From positions 310,001 to 374,000 of the forward strand of contig JAQJDB010000007.1 in the NCBI GenBank assembly GCA_032139905.1: a stretch of DNA of 64,000 nucleotides, in the 5' to 3' direction. Source of the stretch: Nitrospira sp. MA-1. Lineage in GTDB: Bacteria > Nitrospirota > Nitrospiria > Nitrospirales > UBA8639. The translations under genes and the position numbers were made by a program. The notes beneath the pieces were generated by a model, which was given only the letters and a program-made list of their open reading frames with translations, had not been told where the DNA came from and did not search any database. Shown here one piece after another: positions 27,691 to 38,065 of this stretch (position 1 is the stretch's first letter; each line of letters starts with the position of its first letter).

Positions 27691-29592
27691 ATGCTCTACG
27701 CCTTAATTCCTTTCCTCCCACTCCTGGCCTTTGTCATCCTCGGGCTATTCGGTCACTGGATCAAAGACCGAAGCCATTGGGTGGCCGTTCCTGCCGTCCT
27801 GGGATCGTTCCTACTTTCCATCATGGCGCTTGTCGATGTGGCCGGTGGTCAAACGCTTCACATCCCTCTCTATACCTGGGCGGATTCCGGAAATCTGCAT
27901 ATTGCCATAGGGTTATTTGTCGATCAGCTCACCGTCGCGATGTTGTTACTTGTCACCATTGTGAGTTCCCTGGTCCATGTCTATACGATTGGTTACATGC
28001 ATGGAGAGCCGGGCTACGCCAGATTTTTTAGCAATATCGCGCTCTTTACCTTTTCCATGTTGATGCTGGTGATGTCCGATAATTTCCTTCAGCTTTTTGT
28101 CTTTTGGGAGGCGGTGGGTCTGTGCTCCTACTTGTTAATCGGCCATTGGTATGAGCGTGAGTCAGCCAGAGCCGCGGCCACTAAGGCCTTTCTGGTGAAT
28201 CGGGTCGGGGATTTTGGATTCATGTTGGGTATTCTGCTGGTCTTTGTCACCTTCGGCAGTCTGCATTATCAGGAGGTGTTTCCTCAGTTGGAGCAAAAGG
28301 CTGGTGATTTGGTCAATCTTCTTGGTTCAGTCGGAGGTCATTGGGAAATATCAGTGATGACCTTGATCTGCCTCTTTCTCTTTATCGGGGCAGTCGGAAA
28401 ATCTGCTCAAGTGCCTCTGCATGTGTGGTTGCCTGATGCGATGGAGGGTCCCACTCCGATTTCAGCGCTCATTCATGCGGCGACGATGGTGACGGCAGGG
28501 GTGTTTATGGTTGCCAGATTTGCTCCGTTATTTAACCTTTCTCCCGTGGCCATGGATGTGGTGGCAGTGGTCGGTGGAGTCACGATGTTTATTGGAGCGA
28601 CGATCGCGTTGACGCAAACCGATATCAAACGGGTTGTGGCGTATTCCACGCTCAGCCAACTTGGGTACATGATGATGGCCTGTGGGCTGGGTGGCTATAT
28701 TGCCGGAATGTATCATCTTCTGACCCACGGGGCGTTTAAGGCCTTGTTATTCCTCGGATGTGGGGCCGTGATCATTGCTCTTCATCATGAGCAAAATATG
28801 AAAAATATGGGTGGACTCAAAGATAAGCTCCCTGTGACGTATTGGACCTTTCTCATTGGGGCCTTGGCCCTGTCCGGTTTTCCCTTCACTGCGGGATTTT
28901 TCAGTAAAGACGAATTACTCCTGGCGGCATGGATGTCCGGCGACCTGGGGAAAGTCCTGGCCGCCTTAGGATTACTGACCGCGCTCATGACGGCCTTTTA
29001 CACTTTCCGATTGGTCTTTGTGACATTTTGGGGGGAATCGCGAGTGGATCCCCAGCATGCCAAGCATGTGCATGAACCCTCAAAAACCATGACGATTCCT
29101 CTTATGATTCTTGCCGTTCTGAGTATTCTCGCGGGATACATAGGAATTCCAGAGTTTTTGGCCCCCGCGTTTCCCGGTGCTGAGGGTGGTGGAGGTCATC
29201 ATGAAGGATCTGCGGCCATGGGCATGATGGTGACGGCCACCGCAATGGGTCTGCTGGGGATTGCCGGCGCCTATTGGGTCTACGTGAAGTCGCCGGGTTT
29301 TCCGGACCGATTGGCCAATCAGTGGCAATCGCTGTATCAGTTGTCTTTGAATAAATGGTTTGTGGATGAAGCCTATGACCGGACCGTGGTGATGCCAACA
29401 TTGAATCTCGCGGACCGGTTGTGGAAAAGAGTGGATATTGCGGTGATTGATGGTGCAGTCAATGGAGTCGCGCGAGCCGTGGCCTGGGGAGGATGGGTGA
29501 CGCGAAGACTTCAAAGCGGACAAGCACAGAATTATGCGCTGGCCATGACGGTCGGCGCTGTGGTCATTTTAGGTGCGATGATCTTTTATTAG
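27691..29592 (+). CDS. nuoL: NADH-quinone oxidoreductase subunit L
   Basis: A 633-residue antiporter-like subunit and the distal proton pump. Landmarks include LFVFWEAVGLCSYLLIGHWY, KSAQVPLHVWLPDAMEGPTPISALIHAATMV and AYSTLSQLGYMMMACGLG. The C-terminal region provides the long lateral helix. It starts four bases after nuoK, so they are coupled. Confidence 0.96.
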   Translation: MLYALIPFLPLLAFVILGLFGHWIKDRSHWVAVPAVLGSFLLSIMALVDVAGGQTLHIPLYTWADSGNLHIAIGLFVDQLTVAMLLLVTIVSSLVHVYTIGYMHGEPGYARFFSNIALFTFSMLMLVMSDNFLQLFVFWEAVGLCSYLLIGHWYERESARAAATKAFLVNRVGDFGFMLGILLVFVTFGSLHYQEVFPQLEQKAGDLVNLLGSVGGHWEISVMTLICLFLFIGAVGKSAQVPLHVWLPDAMEGPTPISALIHAATMVTAGVFMVARFAPLFNLSPVAMDVVAVVGGVTMFIGATIALTQTDIKRVVAYSTLSQLGYMMMACGLGGYIAGMYHLLTHGAFKALLFLGCGAVIIALHHEQNMKNMGGLKDKLPVTYWTFLIGALALSGFPFTAGFFSKDELLLAAWMSGDLGKVLAALGLLTALMTAFYTFRLVFVTFWGESRVDPQHAKHVHEPSKTMTIPLMILAVLSILAGYIGIPEFLAPAFPGAEGGGGHHEGSAAMGMMVTATAMGLLGIAGAYWVYVKSPGFPDRLANQWQSLYQLSLNKWFVDEAYDRTVVMPTLNLADRLWKRVDIAVIDGAVNGVARAVAWGGWVTRRLQSGQAQNYALAMTVGAVVILGAMIFY

Positions 29593-29646
29593 TTTGGGTG
29601 GCGGACCGTAGGATGGGATATTCGTGATGGTTCAACCGACAACCGT

Positions 29647-31251
29647 ATGGCAGGAGATTATTCAATCGTGACTGAGATGGTCATTCCCACAGGGGGGATC
29701 CCCTGGCTCACGATTGTGCTTATTCTCCCGCTGCTCGGAGTGGTCGCGGTCTTGCTGGCTCAGGAAGCCCTTTCACGCACTATTGCGTTGACGGCGTCCA
29801 TCCTGACATTGGTGGTCTCCCTGCCTCTGTGGTTCGCGTTCGACAATGCCAGTGCCGGCATGCAATTCGTGGAAAAGCATCTATGGATCAATTCTCCCGC
29901 GATCCATTATTCTCTGGGTGTGGATGGGATCAGCATGCCACTTGTCCTGCTCACGACCTTTCTCACTCCCCTCTGTATTCTGGTCTCCTGGACGTCGGTT
30001 CAAACCAGAATGAAAGAATTCCTGATCAGTTTATTGGTGATGGAGACGGCGACGATCGGCGTGTTTGCGGCCTTGGATTTTGTGCTGTTTTATGTGTTTT
30101 GGGAGACGATGCTGATTCCCATGTATCTTTTGATTGGGGTCTGGGGTGGGCCGAATCGTGTCTATGCGGCGATCAAGTTTTTCCTGTATACCCTGGCCGG
30201 CAGTATCCTGCTGCTAGTAGCGATTTTAGTGCTGTTTTTTGAAGGTGGGCGAACTTTTGATATTTTGGCCCTCACGCATGCGTCCTATGCCCCCGGGTTG
30301 CAATCCCTGCTCTTCTGGGCCTTTTTTGCCGCCTTTGCGGTGAAAGTGCCCATGTTTCCCTTTCATACCTGGCTTCCGGATGCTCATGTTGAAGCGCCCA
30401 CTGCAGGGAGCATCATTCTCGCGAGTGTCCTGCTCAAGATGGGGACGTATGGGTTTTTACGATTTTCATTGCCCATGTTGCCTGATGCCTCGGTTGCCTA
30501 TACCCCCGTTATCATGACCCTCTCGGTTATTGCCATTATTTATGGGGCCTATATGGCATTAGCGCAATCCGACCTCAAGAAACTTATTGCCTATTCCAGT
30601 GTCAGTCACATGGGATTTGTCACCTTGGGAATTTTTGCGTTAAATGCCCAGGGAATTGAAGGCGCGGTTCTTCAGATGATCAACCACGGGATTACGACCG
30701 GTGCCCTCTTTATGTGTGTGGGCATCATTTACGAACGGACACATAGCCGGCAAATTACGGATAATGGCGGGTTGGCGAACGCCATGCCTAAATACGCGAC
30801 ATTTTTTGTGATTTTTGCGTTGTCTTCCGTTGGTCTTCCAGGCATGAACAGTTTTGTCGGAGAGTTTTTAGTCCTACTTGGCACCTTTGCCTGGAGCAAG
30901 CTCACAGGGACTCTGGCCGCGTTGGGAATTATTTTGGCTGCCGTCTATATTTTGTATTTGGTGCAACGGATGATCTATGGGCCGGCCTCTCCGAAGATGC
31001 TCCCAAAATTAACAGATTTAAATGTTCGCGAATTTGCCATGCTGGTTCCGTTGGTGGTGCTGGTGTTTTGGATTGGGCTCTATCCAAAACCGTTGCTGGA
31101 TGTGATGCATGCAAGCGTGGCGCGGGTCATTTCGTCTCAATCCACCTCGGTCCTGGTTCAGCAGGGAGGGGATGGCCCAGGTCATACCCTTGTGATGACG
31201 GCCGATCCATCCGGGCACCCTCTTATCATGAATGGTGAGGTCGCACCATGA
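29647..31251 (+). CDS. nuoM: NADH-quinone oxidoreductase subunit M
   Basis: A 534-residue antiporter-like proton-pumping subunit, with FYVFWETMLIPMYLLIGVWGG, KVPMFPFHTWLPDAHVEAPTAGS and SSVSHMGFVTLGIF visible. A GTG at 29668 preceded by CAGGAG is an alternative start seven codons in. Its stop overlaps the nuoN start by four bases. Only one nuoM copy is present here, so this operon encodes the ordinary enzyme rather than the two-NuoM variant known from some nitrite oxidisers. Confidence 0.95.
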   Translation: MAGDYSIVTEMVIPTGGIPWLTIVLILPLLGVVAVLLAQEALSRTIALTASILTLVVSLPLWFAFDNASAGMQFVEKHLWINSPAIHYSLGVDGISMPLVLLTTFLTPLCILVSWTSVQTRMKEFLISLLVMETATIGVFAALDFVLFYVFWETMLIPMYLLIGVWGGPNRVYAAIKFFLYTLAGSILLLVAILVLFFEGGRTFDILALTHASYAPGLQSLLFWAFFAAFAVKVPMFPFHTWLPDAHVEAPTAGSIILASVLLKMGTYGFLRFSLPMLPDASVAYTPVIMTLSVIAIIYGAYMALAQSDLKKLIAYSSVSHMGFVTLGIFALNAQGIEGAVLQMINHGITTGALFMCVGIIYERTHSRQITDNGGLANAMPKYATFFVIFALSSVGLPGMNSFVGEFLVLLGTFAWSKLTGTLAALGIILAAVYILYLVQRMIYGPASPKMLPKLTDLNVREFAMLVPLVVLVFWIGLYPKPLLDVMHASVARVISSQSTSVLVQQGGDGPGHTLVMTADPSGHPLIMNGEVAP

Positions 31252-32729
31252 TGCTTCCTCTCGCCGATATTGTCCTTATTCTTCCTGAAATGCTCGTTGT
31301 GGGCATGGCATGTTTGATTCTCGTTCTTGATCCCATTACCCCTGCACACAAAAAAGAATTCCTGGCGTGGATGAGTCTCGGCATTCTCGTAGTATGCAGC
31401 GTGGTGACGGCGAGCGGTTTTGGCCAGCGAGTGATGGCGTTTAGTGATTTAGTGGTCGTGGATTCGTATGCCGTATTTTGGAAAATGTTGCTGTATCTCG
31501 TGAGTGGTCTGACCATTTTATTGTCCATGGGGTATCTAAAAGAGGAAAAGATCCAACTCGCGGAATACTATGCCTTTGTCCTATTGGCATTGACCGGCAT
31601 GATGGTGATGGTATCGGGGGCTGATTTGCTCACGATCTATCTTGGAATCGAACTGATGTCGATTACCCTCTATATCATGGCCGGATTCAAGCGTTTTGAA
31701 CTCAGGTCAATCGAGTCCTCTGCCAAATATTTTGTGTTGGGGGCCTTCTCCTCCGGGATTTTGCTCTATGGGATTTCAATTATATTCGGAGTCACGGGAA
31801 GTACGAGGCTGGTGGAAATTGCGGCCGTGGTCAATGGGCGGGGGATTGATGATCCGTTAGTGTTTATTGCGCTCATGCTGTTGATCGTGGGATTCGGGTT
31901 TAAAGTTGCGGCGGTGCCCTTTCATATGTGGACGCCCGATGTGTACGAAGGAGCCCCAACTTCGGTGACGGCCTTTATGGCGGTGGCTTCCAAGGCTGCC
32001 AGCTTTGCCGCATTCCTTCGAGTGCTCCTGGAAGCTTTCGGTGGAATTAAACCAGATTGGAATCTGTTGATCCTGGGCATTTGTATCATCACCGTGGCTC
32101 TTGGCAATCTTGTGGCTATTGTGCAGACCAACGTGAAACGGATGCTGGCCTATTCCAGTATTGCCCATGCGGGGTATGCCTTGATCGGGGTCGTCGTCGC
32201 CGGGTGGAGCGGTACGGAGTCGGCAGTTTCGGCTCAAGGCGTGTCGAGCTTGATGCTATATTTGGCGATCTATTCGTTTATGACGATAGGGGCATTTTCC
32301 ATGGTGGCTATATTGCGGAAAGGCGGCCTCGAAGGTGAAGAAATAGAAGATTTCACTGGATTGGCCAAGCGACATAAGGGTGGTGCATTTCTCATGTTGG
32401 TATTTATGGTGTCGTTGGCGGGTATTCCTCCCACGGCCGGGTTTATTGGGAAATTGTATCTCTTTATGGCTGCCGTCAATGCGGGGTTGGCATGGCTGGC
32501 GATCATTGGTCTGATCTTTGCGGCCATTTCGGCTTTTTTCTATTTGCGGATTGTCATGGTCATGTATATGCGTGAGCCATCCTCCGAACAAGAATTACAT
32601 ACCCGACTTGTTCTTTCTCCCCAGGTATCGTTTGTGTTGGCCTGCGCAGTTGCCGGCGTGGTGTTACTCGGAATCTTTCCAGGTCCGCTGGTCTCGGTTG
32701 CAGACCTTTCCTCGCTCCCCATTAAATAA
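31248..32729 (+). CDS. nuoN: NADH-quinone oxidoreductase subunit N
   Basis: A 493-residue antiporter-like subunit and the last gene of the operon. Conserved segments are YLGIELMSITLYIMAGF, KVAAVPFHMWTPDVYEGAPTSVTAFMAVASK and AYSSIAHAGYALIGVV. Starts inside the nuoM stop (ATGA overlap). Confidence 0.96.
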   Translation: MMLPLADIVLILPEMLVVGMACLILVLDPITPAHKKEFLAWMSLGILVVCSVVTASGFGQRVMAFSDLVVVDSYAVFWKMLLYLVSGLTILLSMGYLKEEKIQLAEYYAFVLLALTGMMVMVSGADLLTIYLGIELMSITLYIMAGFKRFELRSIESSAKYFVLGAFSSGILLYGISIIFGVTGSTRLVEIAAVVNGRGIDDPLVFIALMLLIVGFGFKVAAVPFHMWTPDVYEGAPTSVTAFMAVASKAASFAAFLRVLLEAFGGIKPDWNLLILGICIITVALGNLVAIVQTNVKRMLAYSSIAHAGYALIGVVVAGWSGTESAVSAQGVSSLMLYLAIYSFMTIGAFSMVAILRKGGLEGEEIEDFTGLAKRHKGGAFLMLVFMVSLAGIPPTAGFIGKLYLFMAAVNAGLAWLAIIGLIFAAISAFFYLRIVMVMYMREPSSEQELHTRLVLSPQVSFVLACAVAGVVLLGIFPGPLVSVADLSSLPIK

Positions 32730-32740
32730 ATATCGGTTGT

Positions 32741-32784
32741 CCTTTTCATGCCAGGCCTTTTGGGCTATTCATGGGCATGAAAGG
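32741..32784. terminator. Hairpin between convergent nuoN and DMT transporter genes
   Basis: CCTTTTCATGCC (32741-32752) can pair with GGGCATGAAAGG (about 32773-32784) with one bulge. It sits in the 56-base gap between two convergent genes, as expected of a shared terminator, but a strong T-run is absent. Confidence 0.4.
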
Positions 32785-32785
32785 G

Positions 32786-33664
32786 TTACGCGGCTTGTCC
32801 CAATCCTAATACTCCCACCCCGATCATCATCAGCACAGCACCGACCAACCGCTGCCCAACATATCTTTCCCTCAAAAAGAGAATGCCCCATATCACCGCA
32901 AAGAGCATGCTGGAGCGCTTGACGGCGATCACGGAGGGAACAGGACCAAGGTTGAGCGCGGTATTATGGAGGAGAAGACCGATGCCTTGAAACAGGCCGA
33001 TGAGTATAAGGATTCCGACGGTGCGCGAATGAGGCATGCCATGGTTAGGTCGTGGCAGGAAACGGAGTCCTAATATAAATCCCAATGTCATCACACTGGT
33101 AAGGGAAAGACTCCAAAAGAGAGGAGAGGAATTTTGTACGCCGATCTTGTCGAAGTTGGATGTGAGACTATAGATGAAGGCCACCGCCAGCATGCGTCTG
33201 GGGCCCGGTTGTTGGAAGATGGCGACCAAAGGACCCAATAAACCTCGGTGCACCGACTGAATGTGTAGGACATATGCTCCAGCCACAATACAGGCAATGC
33301 CCGCAATATCCTGGGTCGTTGGCATCTCTCCCACCAGGAGAGGTGAGGTGAGTAATAAAAAAAGGGGGGTTAAGGAAACGAAGGGAATGGCCAAGGAAAG
33401 ATCGGAGCTTTGTAAGGCCCTCATGAATTGGAACATGGCCAGGATATTCAAGGTCCCGCCCAACAGGAGGGCGGGAATATATTGAGGACCCAGTGGAGGA
33501 ATTGAATCCGTGAACAGCAACATACCGAGTAACAATGGAATGGGAGTGGCACAAGCAGCTAAGGCGGCCAGTTGAGGTGAGACGGATCGTAGTCCCTGCT
33601 TACTCAATAGGTCTTTCAGGGATTCTCCGAGCGCAGCCAACAGGGCAAGAGACATCCAGCTCAT
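32786..33664 (-). CDS. DMT superfamily (EamA) transporter
   Basis: A 292-residue inner-membrane protein with ten hydrophobic segments in two repeated halves, the pattern of the drug/metabolite transporter superfamily. Conserved-looking ends of the halves are SLTPLFLLLTSPLLVGEMPT and VIWGILFLRERYVGQRLVGAVLMMIGV, both with the family glutamate near the fourth or ninth helix. The substrate cannot be read. Convergent with nuoN. Confidence 0.85.
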   Translation of the reverse strand: MSWMSLALLAALGESLKDLLSKQGLRSVSPQLAALAACATPIPLLLGMLLFTDSIPPLGPQYIPALLLGGTLNILAMFQFMRALQSSDLSLAIPFVSLTPLFLLLTSPLLVGEMPTTQDIAGIACIVAGAYVLHIQSVHRGLLGPLVAIFQQPGPRRMLAVAFIYSLTSNFDKIGVQNSSPLFWSLSLTSVMTLGFILGLRFLPRPNHGMPHSRTVGILILIGLFQGIGLLLHNTALNLGPVPSVIAVKRSSMLFAVIWGILFLRERYVGQRLVGAVLMMIGVGVLGLGQAA

Positions 33665-33859
33665 GTTTTGATCCCCAATACAGAGAATCTCCAGGTGAAA
33701 GAATAGATCACTAATTTTTTCCGAATATACTTTGGCAGGGACGCATTCCCAGGATCTTACAAGGAATACCTGGATGCCACCAGTGGATTCACCTAATGTT
33801 CTTAAGAAGATGTGGAGACGAATCGGAAAGGGCGGCCGTAAGGACTTGACGGGGAAAAC

Positions 33860-34639
33860 TTAGGAGGCCAGATGGTTAGGGCAGTGGTGGAGGACTTCCT
33901 GAAGAGCCGCATACAGTCGACTGAAATTGGCAGACGAGGAACTTTGGAGTGGTTGTGAGGGAAGAGAGCAGGTGGCTCCACGAGACAACAGATAGTGGGT
34001 CAGCTCCCGTTGTCCGGAGAGGACGGCAGAATGGAGCGGCGTCAGGCCAATGGTATTGGTGGCATCGATAGGGGCCCCGGAATCCAGAAGTAGGCGAGTC
34101 ATGTCGGTATCTCCGGCCTGGGCTGCGACGTGCAGCGCAGTCCAGCCTTCTTTGAAAGACGTTTGAACGGTGGCGCCTTGAGCGAGGAGATATGACGCCA
34201 TGCGTCGGTGGTGTTCCTGGACGGCGATGTGGAGGGGTGTGATATTCCCTTTAAGGCCTTCAATAAGGGCACCGTGTTGAAGGAGAAGGTTGGCGATATC
34301 CACATGACCCCCTTTCGCGGCGAAATGCAGTGGGGTCCATTCGGATTGATAAATAGCCCCGGGGTCTGCCCCGTTTTGTAACAGGAGTTGGGCAATCGTA
34401 AATTGTCCGGACCTTGCCGCGAAATGGAGAGGTGTGGCTCCTTGTGGCGTGCGCTGATTCACATCCGATCCTTGGTCTATTAACCGGTGTGTTAAGGTCA
34501 CGTCCCGGTCTTGGATGGCTTGAATAAGGTCAGGTTGCGGGGGAGGGCTATTCCACTCTGAAGCAAATGCATAGGACAGAAGAATTCCAATGATAATCCC
34601 CACATATTTGACGATGATCAGTCCACGTGATTGGCGCAT
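33860..34639 (-). CDS. Exported ankyrin-repeat protein
   Basis: About 259 residues: a hydrophobic signal or anchor (LIIVKYVGIIIGILLSYAFA) followed by five to six ankyrin repeats with the G-x-TPLHxAAxxG signature (for example GATPLHFAARSG, EWTPLHFAAKGG, GNITPLHIAVQEH, GWTALHVAAQAG and GLTPLHSAVLSG). Ankyrin repeats bind other proteins; the partner is unknown. The ATG at 34639 is chosen because it places the hydrophobic segment at the N-terminus; the open frame continues to 34741. Confidence 0.82.
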   Translation of the reverse strand: MRQSRGLIIVKYVGIIIGILLSYAFASEWNSPPPQPDLIQAIQDRDVTLTHRLIDQGSDVNQRTPQGATPLHFAARSGQFTIAQLLLQNGADPGAIYQSEWTPLHFAAKGGHVDIANLLLQHGALIEGLKGNITPLHIAVQEHHRRMASYLLAQGATVQTSFKEGWTALHVAAQAGDTDMTRLLLDSGAPIDATNTIGLTPLHSAVLSGQRELTHYLLSRGATCSLPSQPLQSSSSANFSRLYAALQEVLHHCPNHLAS

Positions 34640-35120
34640 GAGAAAGCGTTCCTTGTTTTGGAGGTCAGAGCGTATGGAATAAGAACCGGGCTCACTGAGT
34701 ATAAAAATGTAGGGAACGTCAAAATTGGTGGCCTCCACCATTCCCCATATGAAGGGGAGGGTCGGCGTCCTATTTGGTGAGGCCCACGGGTTGCGTCAGG
34801 AATCAATCTTGCCGAAACCCCGAACGATTCATGTTTATGCTGGAATACATGGGCATAGCTGGACCGGGATTCAGTGGGGGATGGGTTCGTCGACTGTTTT
34901 CCCCCTTTCCCCCCTCTAAATCTGATAAGAGGAAAAAAGAAAACATGGCCGAATTTTTGGAAAAATAACCCGGAGTATCGTTTCGGAATGTGTGAGGAAA
35001 TGCCTGGGGCGGAGAGAAAAAAGAGGTTAGGTCTTGCCGGAGAAAAGTTTTTCTTTCCGGATGATGAATTCTTGTGAAGTCATGAGTTACTTGTCGACTA
35101 AGTCATTTGCTTTTTCCAAT
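34640..35120. other. Intergenic gap without a recognised gene
   Basis: About 480 bases between two minus-strand genes. Plus-strand frames here are short, overlap one another and read as low-quality peptide. No hairpin or promoter stood out. Confidence 0.4.
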
Positions 35121-35765
35121 TCATCTGCAACCGACGCTAATAGGACTTTCCGTTCCCCTCCCGTCGGGTTCATGCTGAACGAGGGCATGTTGATCGGCCT
35201 GATGTATCAGCCCATCCAAAACATTGTGCCAATGGGATACCGTACCCAAGGATTTTTCATAGAGAATCCCCCCTTCTTTGGTTTCCATATTGAGAAAGCT
35301 GACAACATGGAAGGGTTCGTCTTCATCGTGGATCCACACAATGAGGTCGATTCGCTGGTTATCTTTGGTGGGAGAAGGGGTTTGCCAACTTTTTATCAGT
35401 CTTTCCGCGTTCACGTGCATGAGTTTTTGAAATGAGATGAGTGCTTTTGGGCCCGTTCGTAAGGTTTCTTGAAGGACTTCTCCATTTTTCACTAAAATCG
35501 AACCGACCAGGCTTGAAATATGAAGCAATCGTGGTGGGACTGCAGGAGAATGTAATAGGCAAATGGTGAGAGATTGGTCGTTCACGGCAATGCCTCCAAG
35601 CCCATCGCTTCCCATGAACATTTGTGATGGAATGAAATTGGTGCCGAGGATCCGGTTTTCTTCTTTTTTCTTTTTCGCGTGAGGACTCAGGCTTAAGGTG
35701 AGCACAATGCCCCCGAGTGTTAGAGATACAAACAGCACCACGAATATCAGGGTGAAATCCATCAA
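35121..35765 (-). CDS. Membrane-anchored protein of unknown function
   Basis: A 214-residue protein I do not recognise. One N-terminal transmembrane segment (FTLIFVVLFVSLTLGGIVLTLSL) is followed by a basic stretch (PHAKKKKEE) and a soluble alpha/beta domain. The basic residues after the helix suggest that the soluble part is cytoplasmic. A plus-strand frame of 133 residues overlaps it but has no such features. No clear operon partner. Confidence 0.6.
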   Translation of the reverse strand: MMDFTLIFVVLFVSLTLGGIVLTLSLSPHAKKKKEENRILGTNFIPSQMFMGSDGLGGIAVNDQSLTICLLHSPAVPPRLLHISSLVGSILVKNGEVLQETLRTGPKALISFQKLMHVNAERLIKSWQTPSPTKDNQRIDLIVWIHDEDEPFHVVSFLNMETKEGGILYEKSLGTVSHWHNVLDGLIHQADQHALVQHEPDGRGTESPISVGCR

Positions 35766-36319
35766 TGAATCCTATGACTGTAAGGGGCCCTACGGTGTTA
35801 TGGAAAGTGCAAAACGGCATATGAATCGGGGATGTGGGGGAATTTTTGTTGTCATCTTAAGACCTGAGTTAACCTCCAAGGGCGTGAACCGAGCAGAATA
35901 TGCAGCAATGCCCTGATACTGATTGCTCTTCTTTCGCTTACCATGTGAATAGAAATTTTGGTTACGGAAACCAAGCCGAGAGGGGTTGTTCAAGATGTTG
36001 TATTTGGCATTATTTCGACCTGGCTCCCAATGTATTATTTCGGCAGAGTCGGATGTTTGCTTTATGGGGGGATCAGGAAATAATTTGTTGATGGAAACTT
36101 ACACGGTTACTCATACGAGTTGTGTTTGGAAGATGAGGGTGGTGAACCACAAAACTTGAATGTCCGAAAAGTAGGGCGTCGACGGGGTTGCATAAGGGAA
36201 CGAGCGGGAATAGGTGCTGGTAGCAAGAACTTCAGAATTCGTTGAAGTTCCCGAGGTCATTTGCTAAGCTGACCTTCCGTTTTTTTACCCATCAACAGAG
36301 ACGAGTGGCAGGAGAACAC
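35766..36319. other. Gap upstream of purH
   Basis: About 550 bases between a leftward gene and purH. It should contain the purH promoter. No protein-like frame, purine riboswitch core or strong promoter consensus was recognised by eye. Confidence 0.4.
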
Positions 36320-37876
36320 ATGGCAAGATTGGGGAAGGCGCTCATCAGCGTATCCGATAAAACTGGTGTAGAGAAAATGGCCAAGGGGCTGGCGGCACTT
36401 GATGCAGATATTTTGTCGACAGGTGGAACCGCCAAGATGCTCAGGGACGCGGGAGTGGCCGTGACCGAGGTGGCAGATTACACCGGGTTTCCTGAAATCC
36501 TGAACGGGCGGGTGAAAACGTTACACCCCAAAATTCATGGTGGGTTATTAGGGCGGCGTTCGGTCGATGCGCATGTGCGGCAGATGCAAGAACAGGGGAT
36601 CGAGCCCATCGATGTCGTGGTTGTGAATCTCTATCCGTTTGAAGCGACCATTACGAAGCCTGGTTGTACATTTGAAGAAGCCATTGAAAATATTGATATC
36701 GGGGGACCGTCCATGCTCCGGTCGGCGGCCAAGAATCATGAGGATGTGCTGGTGGTGGTCGATCCACAGGATTATGAGCGGGTGTTGGAGGCCTTGCAGT
36801 CCGGGACCGTCTCCTTAGGATTGCGACGGGAGTTAGCCAAAAAAGTCTTTGACCATACCGCCAGGTATGACAGCCTGATCGCCAATTATCTCACCTCCAA
36901 GTTAGCCGATACCGCAGGGCAAAAATTTCCCTCGTTATTATGCCTGTCGTATGAAAAGGTCGAAGATTTGCGGTACGGGGAGAATCCGCATCAGGCCGGT
37001 GCGGTCTATCGTGATCGGCAGACCCAAGAAGCCTCCCTTTCTCAGGCTCAACAGCTTCATGGCAAAGCCATGTCCTATAATAATTACCTGGATGCCAATG
37101 CGGCGTTGGAACTTGTGAAGGAATTTGATGAAACCGCGGTGGTCATCGTCAAACATAATAATCCCTGCGGGGTCGCGATCGGGGATATGCCGGTCGAGGC
37201 CTATGTCCGGGCGCGAGAGACAGATCCGGTCTCGGCATTTGGCGGGGTCATTGCCTGTAATCGAAATGTCGATCTGGCCATGGCCAAAGAAATCACCTCG
37301 ACGTTTGTGGAAGTATTGATTGCGCCGGCATTTTCGGATGAGGCCTTGGCGGAACTTCAACGGAAAAAGGATTTGCGGCTGTTAGCGGTGGGGGCGTTGG
37401 AGGGTGCTCAACGGGATGCGTTAGATATGAAAAAAATTGTGGGCGGGATCTTGGTTCAGGATCGGGATCTGGGATCGTTGCGTGAGATGGGAGACTTATC
37501 CATGCCGAGTGAACGTCAGCCGACCGACTACGAGTATCAAGCCTGCGATTTTGCCTGGAAAGTCTGCAAACACGTCAAGTCCAATGCCATTGTCTTTGCC
37601 ACGCAGACCCAAACCGTCGGGATAGGCGCCGGTCAAATGAGCCGGGTAGATTCAGTGAAACTGGCGCAAATGAAAGCGAAGCTTCCCATCAAAGGGTGCG
37701 TGATGGCTTCGGATGCCTTTTTCCCATTTCGTGATGGCATTGATGCTGCCGCAGACGCAGGCATTACCGCCGTGATTCAACCGGGAGGGTCTATCCGGGA
37801 TAAGGAGATCATCCAGGCCGTGGATGAGCATAAGATGGTCATGATTATGACGGGTATGCGTCACTTTCGTCATTAA
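36320..37876 (+). CDS. purH: Bifunctional AICAR formyltransferase/IMP cyclohydrolase
   Basis: A 518-residue enzyme for the last two steps of IMP synthesis. The N-terminal IMP cyclohydrolase domain (about 1-195) shows ALISVSDKTG, LSTGGTAKML and RVKTLHPKIHGG. The C-terminal transformylase domain has RYGENPHQ, the KHNNPCGVA motif and a final MTGMRHFRH. The ATG at 36320 has AGGAG seven bases upstream; the frame extends 26 codons further but without support. Followed by purD. Confidence 0.97.
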   Translation: MARLGKALISVSDKTGVEKMAKGLAALDADILSTGGTAKMLRDAGVAVTEVADYTGFPEILNGRVKTLHPKIHGGLLGRRSVDAHVRQMQEQGIEPIDVVVVNLYPFEATITKPGCTFEEAIENIDIGGPSMLRSAAKNHEDVLVVVDPQDYERVLEALQSGTVSLGLRRELAKKVFDHTARYDSLIANYLTSKLADTAGQKFPSLLCLSYEKVEDLRYGENPHQAGAVYRDRQTQEASLSQAQQLHGKAMSYNNYLDANAALELVKEFDETAVVIVKHNNPCGVAIGDMPVEAYVRARETDPVSAFGGVIACNRNVDLAMAKEITSTFVEVLIAPAFSDEALAELQRKKDLRLLAVGALEGAQRDALDMKKIVGGILVQDRDLGSLREMGDLSMPSERQPTDYEYQACDFAWKVCKHVKSNAIVFATQTQTVGIGAGQMSRVDSVKLAQMKAKLPIKGCVMASDAFFPFRDGIDAAADAGITAVIQPGGSIRDKEIIQAVDEHKMVMIMTGMRHFRH

Positions 37877-38065
37877 CCGAACTCCATCCGATTTTTTTTT
37901 CAGTCTTCCTGGATTGCGGTTGTTCAGCGTGATGCCGGGTGTGTTTTCGGATCGGAGAGTTGGAACCGGGCTTCGGGTCATCAGTAGTAGGATAGGGCAC
38001 AGGCCATGTTGGCGCATTCCCCCATCCTCGGGATGGAGCGGGAAGGGAAAGCAATCCGTGTTCCG

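Noticed and set aside
35034-35435. 133-codon plus-strand frame opposite the unknown membrane-anchored gene
   Set aside because: The minus-strand reading has a clear transmembrane anchor and domain-like composition; the plus-strand frame has neither.
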